The notes under the pieces were generated by a model. The model did no database searches, was not told the origin of the DNA, and saw only the letters and a list, made by a program, of their open reading frames with translations. A stretch of DNA of 64,000 nucleotides from Oscillospiraceae bacterium. Lineage in GTDB: Bacteria; Bacillota_A; Clostridia; Oscillospirales; CAG-272. The stretch covers positions 1 through 64,000 of the forward strand of contig SVUH01000001.1 in NCBI GenBank assembly GCA_015063335.1. The letters run 5' to 3'. A program made the translations under genes and the position numbers. Below, piece after piece: positions 17,162-24,367 of this stretch; position 1 is the first letter of the stretch, and each line of letters begins with the position of its first letter.

Positions 17162-18571
17162 ATGAAAAAAAAGGATAATAACAACGATATACGCGTAGAA
17201 CCCCTTTCAGACGTTGAAGAGGAAATACTGCGTGAGAGCGTTCGTGAGGACAGAAGGGTAAGAAAAAGACTTACCTACTACGATAACTCCGACAAGGCAA
17301 AGCTCGGTCGATATCTTAAAAGAAACCCCATTTTTGCCGTCCTTTGTATCGTAATCGCCGTCTGTCTTACCGCAACGCTTGTGATAAGCGTGAGCTTTTC
17401 CCTCGTAAATTACTTCAAGAACAAGCCGAACACCTCCGACTTCACTCTGCTTATCGGTGACGAAGAATCCGTTCGCAAATACAGCGAATGCGTACGCGAC
17501 GGCGTGACTTATATAGACATGCGTGCCGTAGCAAGGTACGCGGGATTTATCGAATCGGGCAATCCCCCGACCTCGATCAAGTTTACCGCCGACATGAATA
17601 ACTACCTGCGCTTTGAAAATGAGAGCAAGGAGGCTATCGTCAACGGTGCGTCCGTTGAGCTTGACGAGGGCAAGGTATATATAACGGAAACCACCTGCGA
17701 CGTGCCCGTGAGCTTTCTTATAAAGGCGCTCGAGATCGGCACGGACAATGGTCTAAGAGTAACGCTAAATACCGAAACCAACACGATAAAGGTACGGCGC
17801 AGATATTACGAGCCAGACCGTGACAACGTGTCGAACCCCGTAAACATTCTGTTCTCCTCGGAGAACTTCAAGCCCGTTCCGCAGTTCCAGCTCCCCGCCT
17901 CGCCCGATCCGTTCGGATATATCATTGATATTGAGCCGTATATTCTCAGCATAGATCCCGAGAACAACGAGGAATATCTCTTGCTCGCAAACAAAGAAAC
18001 ACCGCTAGGACAAGACTACAAGCCCGCAAATCTTACCAAGCTTGAATGTAAGGTCACCAAGGACGAGGACCATTATCTTCGCGAGGACGCGGCGCTGGCG
18101 CTATACGCTATGATGCTCGAAATGTCGATATCGGGAATAGACGACGTTTCCGTGACAAGCTCCTACCGCTCATACGCAAACCAGTCGTGGCTGTTTGGCT
18201 ACTACAAGGAGCAGCACATGAAGGAGGGAATGTCGGAGGCTGAGGCTGAGGCGGCAGTTCTCGTCTACTCCGCACGCCCCGGCACGAGCGAGCACCAGAC
18301 GGGACTTTGCGTTGACTTCACGACAGACAGCATCGGCGGCGCGGTTGACGACAAGTTTGAGAGCACTGACGCATTCGAGTGGCTCTATGAAAACGCTTAC
18401 AAATACGGCTTCGTTCTGAGATACCCCAAGGACAAGACCGACGTCACGGGCTACAAATACGAATCCTGGCACTACCGATTTGTCGGAAGAACGGCGGCGG
18501 TGGAAATGAAGGAGCTTGGCGTTTGCCTTGAAGAATATCTCGAAATAAAAAGTGCAGAAACAGCGGAGTGA
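17162..18571 (+). CDS. Membrane-anchored VanY-type D-alanyl-D-alanine carboxypeptidase
   Basis: A zinc peptidase (M15B) that should trim the terminal D-Ala of peptidoglycan stem peptides. One membrane segment (residues about 57-80, FAVLCIVIAVCLTATLVISV) places the rest outside. A copper-amine-oxidase-like or stalk region (about 95-220) precedes the catalytic domain (about 285-460), with SSYRSYANQSWLF, the zinc motif SEHQTGLCVDF and ESWHYRFVG. Length 469. It follows the mnmM stop by 17 bases. Confidence 0.9.
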   Translation: MKKKDNNNDIRVEPLSDVEEEILRESVREDRRVRKRLTYYDNSDKAKLGRYLKRNPIFAVLCIVIAVCLTATLVISVSFSLVNYFKNKPNTSDFTLLIGDEESVRKYSECVRDGVTYIDMRAVARYAGFIESGNPPTSIKFTADMNNYLRFENESKEAIVNGASVELDEGKVYITETTCDVPVSFLIKALEIGTDNGLRVTLNTETNTIKVRRRYYEPDRDNVSNPVNILFSSENFKPVPQFQLPASPDPFGYIIDIEPYILSIDPENNEEYLLLANKETPLGQDYKPANLTKLECKVTKDEDHYLREDAALALYAMMLEMSISGIDDVSVTSSYRSYANQSWLFGYYKEQHMKEGMSEAEAEAAVLVYSARPGTSEHQTGLCVDFTTDSIGGAVDDKFESTDAFEWLYENAYKYGFVLRYPKDKTDVTGYKYESWHYRFVGRTAAVEMKELGVCLEEYLEIKSAETAE

Positions 18572-18627
18572 TCCACCTCACCTTTATCAGGATCAATTTA
18601 AATAGAACTACAAAATAAGGAGACATA

Positions 18628-19299
18628 ATGCTGACAGTTAAAACGAACGAGCTTTACGATCTTTCACACACGCTTGCGGCTCCATTACTTTTACAGTGCG
18701 AATATCCTTGGGAGGCGCTCCCCAAGATCAAGGCGTTTATAATGGAGCTTGGCGCGACTCTCTCCCCCGACGAATACGATCACCCCGCGGACGACGTTTG
18801 GATAGCGAAAAGCGCTACGGTAGCACCGAGTGCCACGGTAAATGGCCCCACCATTATCGGAAAGAATACGGAGCTTCGTACGGGCGCATTTATAAGAGGC
18901 GCTGTTATCGTGGGCGAGGGCTGTGTGGTCGGAAACTCCTGCGAGCTTAAAAACGCGATCCTTTTCGACTCGGTTCAGGTTCCCCACTTCAACTATATAG
19001 GAGATTCGATTCTCGGCTATCGTTCTCACACGGGCGCGGGAGCTATCACATCTAACGTGAAAAGCGATAAATCCCTCGTCTCGGTAAAAACGGACGGCGA
19101 GCCTATCAATACGGGACTTAAAAAGTTCGGGGCAATGCTCGGCGACTTCGTTGAGGTCGGCTGTAACAGCGTGCTTAACCCCGGTACGGTGGTGGGAAGA
19201 AATACGAACATCTACCCCCTTTCCTCGGTTCGAGGCACAGTTCCCCCAAACAGCATATTTAAGGCACAGACAAGCATAGTTATAAAAGAAGACAGATAA
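18628..19299 (+). CDS. Left-handed beta-helix acyltransferase (GlmU C-domain-like)
   Basis: A 223-residue hexapeptide-repeat protein; residues about 55-205 show repeated [LIV]GxxxxI turns (TIIGKNTELRTGAFIRGAVI, GEGCVVGNSCEL, NPGTVVGRNTNIYPLSSVRG) as in the acetyltransferase half of GlmU. There is no nucleotidyltransferase domain. It stands directly before glmM and glmS, so it may acetylate glucosamine-1-phosphate, or it may act on another sugar nucleotide. AAGGAG lies seven bases before ATG. The glmM start is 25 bases after its stop. Confidence 0.82.
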   Translation: MLTVKTNELYDLSHTLAAPLLLQCEYPWEALPKIKAFIMELGATLSPDEYDHPADDVWIAKSATVAPSATVNGPTIIGKNTELRTGAFIRGAVIVGEGCVVGNSCELKNAILFDSVQVPHFNYIGDSILGYRSHTGAGAITSNVKSDKSLVSVKTDGEPINTGLKKFGAMLGDFVEVGCNSVLNPGTVVGRNTNIYPLSSVRGTVPPNSIFKAQTSIVIKEDR

Positions 19300-19324
19300 A
19301 AACAAGATCTGAAAGGAAATATTT

Positions 19325-20680
19325 ATGGGAAGACTTTTCGGCACAGACGGTGTCAGAGGAATTGCAAACACCGAGCTTACAACTGAACTCGCTATGGATA
19401 TAGGCAGAGCTGCCGCGACCGTTCTTTCGGACGGCTGCCGCCGCAAGCCCACGTTCGTTATAGGCAGTGACACCCGCGCGTCCTCGGATATGCTCGGAGC
19501 TGCTCTTATTGCGGGCCTTTGCTCCGTAGGCGCAAACGTAGTTCAGCTTGGTGTAGTTCCTACCCCTGCCGTCGCGCATCTGGTGCGCAAGTACAAGGCA
19601 GACGCGGGAGTTATGATCTCGGCATCGCACAACCCAGCAGAATTCAACGGCATTAAAATATTCAACGAAAACGGCTTTAAGCTCCCCGATATGATAGAGG
19701 AGAAGATCGAGGACCTTATCCTCGAAAAAGAAAAGTCCTACGTAACGCCCATAGGCGGTGATGTGGGCAAGGCAACGTACGCGACCGAGGCGGCGGCAGA
19801 CTATATCCGCCACATCAAGAGCACCTCATACTGCACTCTTGACGGAATGAAAATAGCCATCGACTGCGCTAACGGTGCGGCAAGCGTAACGGCACCCACT
19901 CTCTTTTCTGAGCTTGGCGCAGACGTACATATCCTTTCCGATAAGCCCGACGGCGTGAACATAAACCGCAACTGCGGTTCTACGCATCTCGAAGCTCTTG
20001 CGGAATACGTGGTCAAGAACGGTCTTGAATGCGGTATTGCGTTCGACGGCGACGCAGACAGATGCTTATGCGTTGACGAAGCGGGCAATGTAATAGACGG
20101 CGACATGATAATGGCTGTTTGCGCGCTCGACTTAAAGAACCGCGGCAAGCTTAACAAAAACACCGTTGTCGGAACTATTATGTCCAACTTCGGCTTTGGC
20201 AAGTTCTGCGAGGATAACGACCTGCGCTTTATTGCAACCAAGGTCGGCGACAGATACGTGCTTGAGGAAATGCTGCTTGAGGACTACTCCTTTGGCGGAG
20301 AGCAGTCGGGACACGTTATCTTCCGTGACTACGCTACCACAGGTGACGGTCAGCTTACGGCAACCCAGCTTCTAATGATACTCCGTCAAAGTGGCAAGAA
20401 GCTCTCCGAGCTTGCAAGCGTTATGACGAGATATCCGCAGACGATGGTAAATCTAAAAATTTCCGCAGAGGGCAAGATCGCCTTCTATACCGACAGAGAG
20501 ATCTCCGAAAAGCTGGAGGAAGCAAAGGCGATACTTGGAAAGACGGGAAGGATCGTCGTGCGCCCCTCGGGAACAGAGCCCCTTATCCGCGTAATGGTTG
20601 AGGGAAGCGACACCTCTCTTATCGAAAAAATTGCTAACGACGTTGCCGCTCTTATCTCGGAGCGTCTTGGCAACAAGTAA
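19325..20680 (+). CDS. glmM: Phosphoglucosamine mutase
   Basis: Converts glucosamine-6-phosphate to glucosamine-1-phosphate for UDP-GlcNAc synthesis. The 451-residue alpha-phosphohexomutase has the start GRLFGTDGVRGIAN, the phosphoserine loop MISASHNPAEFNGIK, the metal loop FDGDADRCL and the sugar motif GEQSGH, with RPSGTEPLIRVM at the phosphate-binding domain. It sits between the GlmU-like gene and glmS, a coherent amino-sugar block. Confidence 0.97.
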   Translation: MGRLFGTDGVRGIANTELTTELAMDIGRAAATVLSDGCRRKPTFVIGSDTRASSDMLGAALIAGLCSVGANVVQLGVVPTPAVAHLVRKYKADAGVMISASHNPAEFNGIKIFNENGFKLPDMIEEKIEDLILEKEKSYVTPIGGDVGKATYATEAAADYIRHIKSTSYCTLDGMKIAIDCANGAASVTAPTLFSELGADVHILSDKPDGVNINRNCGSTHLEALAEYVVKNGLECGIAFDGDADRCLCVDEAGNVIDGDMIMAVCALDLKNRGKLNKNTVVGTIMSNFGFGKFCEDNDLRFIATKVGDRYVLEEMLLEDYSFGGEQSGHVIFRDYATTGDGQLTATQLLMILRQSGKKLSELASVMTRYPQTMVNLKISAEGKIAFYTDREISEKLEEAKAILGKTGRIVVRPSGTEPLIRVMVEGSDTSLIEKIANDVAALISERLGNK

Positions 20681-20699
20681 TCCCCCAAGCTAAAAGACG

Positions 20700-20866
20700 A
20701 GCGCCGGGCCTTGATACGTCAAGGTGACGAGGAATGGAGTTATCGAAATTTTCGGCGGATGCTCCATCGGCAGAGAAAAAATGAAAAAGGAAACTGCCGC
20801 AAGTGTGAACAAATATGCGGGCGACCGCAAAACAAAATCACCAAAAACATATTCACTTAATAATGA
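20700..20866 (+). promoter_or_regulatory. glmS ribozyme/riboswitch
   Basis: The spacer before glmS matches the self-cleaving glmS RNA: GCGCC after the cleavage A (predicted cut between 20700 and 20701), the core GACGAGGA, GGAGTTATCGAA, TTCGGCGGATGCTCC, then CTGCCGCAAGTG and the paired 3' part AACAAATATGCGGGCGACCGC and AAAATCAC. Glucosamine-6-phosphate would trigger cleavage and lower GlmS synthesis. Confidence 0.93.
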
Positions 20867-20878
20867 GGTTTTAAAATT

Positions 20879-22711
20879 ATGTGTGGAATTATAGGTTACA
20901 CGGGAAACAAAAAAAGTCTTCCCATTCTCATTGAGGGACTTCGTACCCTCGAATACCGCGGCTACGACTCCGCAGGAGTTTCGGTAGCACAGGACGGCGA
21001 TCTTCTTACGGTCAAGTCCCGCGGCAGACTTGCCGATCTTGAGGAAAAGCTTAAGGAAAGAGATGAGCTTTACGGAAATGTAGGTATAGGACATACCCGT
21101 TGGGCAACCCACGGCGAGCCCTCGGACACCAACTCTCACCCCCACTCTGCCGAGAATCTCACCTTGGTACATAACGGCATTATTGAAAACTATGCCGAGA
21201 TCGAGGAAATGCTTCGCGGAGCAGGCTACTCGTTCGCTTCCGAAACCGACACGGAAAGAGCCGCAAAGCTCATAGACATGTTCTTCTCAAAAAGCAAGGA
21301 TCCTATCGACGCGATCTCCCACGCAATAAAGGTAATTCGCGGCTCTTATGCCTTCGGCATAATTTTCCGCGGATACGAGGACACTGTCTACGCTATTCGC
21401 AAGGACAGCCCCCTTATAATCGCCCACGACGGCGAGGGCGGATTTATCGCATCCGATATTCCCGCAATTCTCAGATACACCTCAAGCTATTACCGCGTTG
21501 ACGAGGGTATAATAGCAAAGGTCACAAAGGAAAAGCTGGAGTTCTTTGCTCCCGACGGCAGTGCTGTGGAGCAGAAGCTCGAGACGATCGACTGGGATAT
21601 TGAGCAGGCGCAGAAGGGCGGTTATCCCCACTTTATGATAAAGGAGATCCACGAGGAGCCCGAGGCTCTGCGCAAAACGCTTGAGCCGAGAATCCGCGAC
21701 GGTCTTCCCTACTTTGGCATAGACGAGATCGACGGAGATCTCCTCTCAAAGTTTGAGTCCATTCATATCGTTGCCTGCGGCACAGCTATGCATGCAGGTC
21801 TTATAGGAAAGGGAGTTATTGAAAAGCTTGCAAGAATTCCCGTAAACGTAGAGATCGCGAGCGAGTTCCGCTACCGTGATCCCATTCTTCGCAAGAACGA
21901 CTTGGTAATTCTTATCTCGCAGTCGGGTGAGACTGCTGACACTCTGGCGGCGCTCAGACATGCAAAGGCGCAAGGCGTTTACACGCTTGCTATCGTAAAC
22001 GTCATCGGTTCTTCCGTTGCGCGTGAGGCAGACAGCGTGCTCTACACCTGGGCAGGCCCCGAGATCGCAGTTGCAAGCACAAAGGCTTATAGCGTTCAAT
22101 GCGCTATGCTTTATCTGCTCGCAGTAAGAATAGCTCTCGCGGCAGGCGCTATCGACGAGGACCGCGCACAGCAGCTTTGCCAGACCATGCTCTCGGACAT
22201 TCCGTCCGCAGTTACCGAGGCGCTCGCCCTTGATACGCAGATCCGCGACGTTGCATCAAAGCTTGTAGCGGCAGAGCACTTGTTCTATATCGGACGCGAC
22301 GTTGATTTCGCGCTCTCCACCGAGGCATCTCTCAAGCTCAAGGAGATCTCCTACATACACAGTGAGGCTTATGCGGCAGGCGAGCTGAAGCACGGCACGA
22401 TCTCGCTTGTAACCGACGGTATTCCCGTAGTAGCGCTTACCACGGTCGGCAAGGTCTGCGAAAAGACCGTCAGCGGCATTCGCGAGGTAAAATCCCGTGG
22501 AGCTTACGTCGTTTGCGTATGCGCAAAAAATCTCGTTGGCAAGTACGACATTCCGTGTGACGACATGATAGTAGTTCCCGAGATCGACGAGCTGCTCTCC
22601 TTGTTCCCCGCGGCAACCGTTCTCCAGCTTCTCGCATATCACGTTTCCGCCCTCAAGGGTCTCGACGTTGATAAGCCCAGAAATCTTGCAAAATCCGTTA
22701 CGGTTGAATAA
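20879..22711 (+). CDS. glmS: Glutamine-fructose-6-phosphate aminotransferase
   Basis: Makes glucosamine-6-phosphate from fructose-6-phosphate and glutamine, the first committed step to cell-wall amino sugars. The 610-residue protein begins MCGIIGY with the catalytic Cys2 of the glutaminase domain (residues 1-235, with HTRWATHGEPSDTNSHPH) and continues with two SIS domains (ACGTAMHAGLIGK, SQSGETADTLAAL, PEIAVASTKAYSVQ), ending in KSVTVE. It is controlled by the ribozyme directly in front. Confidence 0.98.
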   Translation: MCGIIGYTGNKKSLPILIEGLRTLEYRGYDSAGVSVAQDGDLLTVKSRGRLADLEEKLKERDELYGNVGIGHTRWATHGEPSDTNSHPHSAENLTLVHNGIIENYAEIEEMLRGAGYSFASETDTERAAKLIDMFFSKSKDPIDAISHAIKVIRGSYAFGIIFRGYEDTVYAIRKDSPLIIAHDGEGGFIASDIPAILRYTSSYYRVDEGIIAKVTKEKLEFFAPDGSAVEQKLETIDWDIEQAQKGGYPHFMIKEIHEEPEALRKTLEPRIRDGLPYFGIDEIDGDLLSKFESIHIVACGTAMHAGLIGKGVIEKLARIPVNVEIASEFRYRDPILRKNDLVILISQSGETADTLAALRHAKAQGVYTLAIVNVIGSSVAREADSVLYTWAGPEIAVASTKAYSVQCAMLYLLAVRIALAAGAIDEDRAQQLCQTMLSDIPSAVTEALALDTQIRDVASKLVAAEHLFYIGRDVDFALSTEASLKLKEISYIHSEAYAAGELKHGTISLVTDGIPVVALTTVGKVCEKTVSGIREVKSRGAYVVCVCAKNLVGKYDIPCDDMIVVPEIDELLSLFPAATVLQLLAYHVSALKGLDVDKPRNLAKSVTVE

Positions 22712-22725
22712 GTAAAAAAATAAAG

Positions 22726-22769
22726 AAGCGTTCGTGATATACCCTCGCGGTATGTCACGGACGCTTTTT
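22726..22769 (+). terminator. Terminator of glmS
   Basis: Long hairpin AAGCGTTCGTGATATACC / GGTATGTCACGGACGCTT with a short loop, then TTTTTG, 15 bases after the glmS stop. Confidence 0.85.
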
Positions 22770-22828
22770 GTCTTTGCGAAATAACTTTATACTTTAAAGT
22801 TTTATTTGTTCGTTATCGGCTTTTTTAC

Positions 22829-22852
22829 GGACAGTCGAGGACGCCTGTCCGT
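22829..22852. repeat. Solo palindromic repeat (GGACAG family)
   Basis: CGGACAG ... CTGTCCG around TCGAGGACGC. The same 22-24 base unit is found at 23445-23466, inverted at 23565-23586, and at 56783-56804. Confidence 0.8.
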
Positions 22853-22889
22853 TTTAAATCATTTCGAAAGCCCATCACTCGTCCGTTTT

Positions 22890-23069
22890 TTATAAAATAT
22901 CTTCTTTATTTTCGGTATCGAGTTGAGGAAAACAAGATAAATAGTAGTCGCACTCATCGCAACAGCACTCAATGCCCCTCTCTCCATTGCCAAGACATAC
23001 GGTAGGCTCTCCGGGCGAAAGCTCTACGCCGGTAATATCAATTGATTTTTCTTGAATATTCTTACTCAT
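22890..23069 (-). CDS. Small six-cysteine protein, copy B
   Basis: A 59-residue product of unknown family: MSKNIQEKSIDITGVELSPG, then VCLGNG and ECCCDECDYYLSCFPQLD. Six cysteines in residues 26-48, four of them in ECCCDEC, suggest metal or disulfide chemistry. ATG 23069 has GGGAG six bases upstream, right behind a terminator-like hairpin. It is nearly identical to copy C and about 60% identical to copy A over the core. The frame is open further upstream, but that part is the leader RNA. Confidence 0.72.
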   Translation of the reverse strand: MSKNIQEKSIDITGVELSPGEPTVCLGNGERGIECCCDECDYYLSCFPQLDTENKEDIL

Positions 23070-23085
23070 AAATGCTCCCACATAC

Positions 23086-23291
23086 AAAAAAGGTGCGCAA
23101 CCGAAGCCGCGCACCGAAAATCGCAAACTCCGATTGTTGCTACACAAACTAAATTAGAATTAGGGTATTACCATAACCATTTAGTAGAGCTTGCGATTTT
23201 ACCAAGTTCAAAATGATTATGGCGAAAAAAGGGTATAAATATCCCTATAAAGACAAAAATACCACAAATTCTAATATTCAGTTTGTGTAGC
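23086..23291 (-). ncRNA. Structured leader RNA with pseudoknot, copy B
   Basis: P1: GCTACACAAACT (23280-23291) with AGTTTGTGTAGC (23139-23150), 12 bp. P2: CCATAATCATTT (23211-23222) with AAATGGTTATGG (23171-23182), one U-G. Pseudoknot: AAAATCGCAAGCTC (23187-23200) with GAGTTTGCGATTTT (23117-23130), one G-U. Terminator-like hairpin at 23092-23115 with a UUCG loop and six U, ending 16 bases before the small gene. The P2 loop has the conserved TTGGTAAAA also seen in copy A. Confidence 0.78.
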
Positions 23292-23297
23292 ATATTT

Positions 23298-23326
23298 ATT
23301 ATATCACATTTAACGATTAATGTAAA
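23298..23326 (-). promoter_or_regulatory. Promoter of RNA/protein element B
   Basis: Minus strand TTTACA (23321-23326), 17 bases, TATAAT (23298-23303). Confidence 0.85.
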
Positions 23327-23362
23327 CACCTTTTGATAATTTTTCGTGACGTAAGAAAAAAT

Positions 23363-23386
23363 AGCCTTCCCTTGTGAGGGAAGGCT
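23363..23386. repeat. Solo palindrome of the AGCCTTCCCT family
   Basis: AGCCTTCCCT TGTG AGGGAAGGCT, a perfect 10 bp hairpin. Its sequence equals the terminal repeat of the MITE-like element at 24079-24217. Confidence 0.8.
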
Positions 23387-23443
23387 TGCTATAAATCGAG
23401 CTTCGTGCGATATGATTTTATTTGTTCGTTATCGGCTTTTTTA

Positions 23444-23587
23444 CGGACAGTCGAGGACGCCTGTCCCTACAAAATTTAAAATGAAATTGATTTGGTTAAA
23501 TATTATTTATCTTTACCTGTAAACAAAAAATTGATTACCGATCAAATCGCTTTCTCGGTTGTAGGGACAGGCGTCCTCGACTGTCCG
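23444..23587. mobile_element. MITE-like element 1 with 28 bp terminal inverted repeats
   Basis: The ends CGGACAGTCGAGGACGCCTG.. and its exact complement (about 28 bp including TCCCTACA) enclose about 88 AT-rich non-coding bases. The terminal repeat is itself a palindrome and exists alone at 22829 and 56782. No transposase is visible. Confidence 0.65.
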
Positions 23588-23625
23588 TTTTAAATCATTT
23601 CGAAAGCCCATCACTCGTCCGTTTT

Positions 23626-23805
23626 TTATAAGATATCTTCTTTATTTTCGGTATCGAGTTGAGGAAAACAAGATAAATAGTAGTCGCACTCATCGCAGCA
23701 GCACTCAAATCCGTGTTCGCCGTTGCCAAAACAGTCGGTAGGCTCTCCGGGCGAAAGCTCTACGCCGATAATATCAATTGATTTTTCTTGAATATTCTTA
23801 CTCAT
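23626..23805 (-). CDS. Small six-cysteine protein, copy C
   Basis: 59 residues, differing from copy B at few positions (IGV for TGV, DCFGNGEHGF for VCLGNGERGI), with the same ECCCDECDYYLSCFP core. Its 3' flank and gene are a recent tandem duplicate of copy B, but the interior of its leader RNA is different. ATG 23805 with GGGAG six bases upstream. Function unknown. Confidence 0.72.
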   Translation of the reverse strand: MSKNIQEKSIDIIGVELSPGEPTDCFGNGEHGFECCCDECDYYLSCFPQLDTENKEDIL

Positions 23806-23821
23806 AAATTCTCCCACATAC

Positions 23822-24007
23822 AAAAAAGGTGCGCAACCGAAGCCACGCACCGAAAAACGTAGCTCCATGCCGCGACGCAAACTTTTTTACACTACCATAT
23901 AATACGGAAAAGCATACAAAAAGGGAGCATACATTTTTGCCAAAAGGAAAAAAGTATACTTATCCCATATTTAACATGGTAGTGTTGTATTATTCAGTTT
24001 ACGTCGC
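23822..24007 (-). ncRNA. Structured leader RNA with pseudoknot, copy C
   Basis: P1: GCGACGTAAACT (23996-24007) with AGTTTGCGTCGC (23872-23883), one U-G; relative to copies A and B several pairs have changed on both sides. P2: ACACTACCAT (23976-23985) with ATGGTAGTGT (23889-23898). Pseudoknot: AAAAATGTATGCTCC (23924-23938) with GGAGCTACGTTTTT (23853-23866), 14 pairs with one bulge and one U-G. UUCG hairpin at 23828-23851 and six U. Loop motif TTGGCAAAAA matches TTGGTAAAA in A and B. Confidence 0.76.
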
Positions 24008-24013
24008 AAAAAT

Positions 24014-24042
24014 ATTATATCACAAATTCCGATTGTTGTAAA
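24014..24042 (-). promoter_or_regulatory. Promoter of RNA/protein element C
   Basis: Minus strand TTTACA (24037-24042), 17 bases, TATAAT (24014-24019); the upstream flank AAAAGGTG is identical to that of copy B. Confidence 0.85.
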
Positions 24043-24078
24043 CACCTTTTGATAATTTTACCTGACACGATGTAAAAA

Positions 24079-24217
24079 TAGCCTTCCCTTGTGAGGGAAG
24101 GGGGACCGCTTGCGGTGGATGAGTAGTAAAGAATGAAATTGAATAAAGGACTACTCATCCGTCATTGACTCGCAAAAGCGGCTCGTCAATGCCACCTTCC
24201 CTCACAAGGGAAGGCTA
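24079..24217. mobile_element. MITE-like element 2 with 23 bp terminal inverted repeats
   Basis: TAGCCTTCCCTTGTGAGGGA.. (24079-24101) is repeated inverted at 24195-24217. Inside, GGATGAGTAGT (24117-24127) pairs with ACTACTCATCC (24150-24160), so the element can fold into one long hairpin. No coding capacity. The terminal unit alone is found at 23363-23386. Confidence 0.7.
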
Positions 24218-24309
24218 AAGGATAGCGGAGAACAACAGAAATATCTCAACCCGGTAGGGGTCGGCGCCCTTGACTGTCCGTTTCAAATGTTTTTTTACAA
24301 AATATATCC

Positions 24310-24338
24310 TTGAATTTCGTGGGGATTTGTGGTATCAT
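24310..24338 (+). promoter_or_regulatory. Promoter of malQ
   Basis: TTGAAT (24310-24315), 17 bases, TATCAT (24333-24338). Confidence 0.75.
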
Positions 24339-24367
24339 TATTACAGTAAGTATTTATGAGGTGCTTT

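Noticed and set aside
23444..24217. CRISPR array or integron-like array
   Set aside because: The repeats are palindromic and irregularly spaced, without uniform spacers, and no cas or integrase gene is near.
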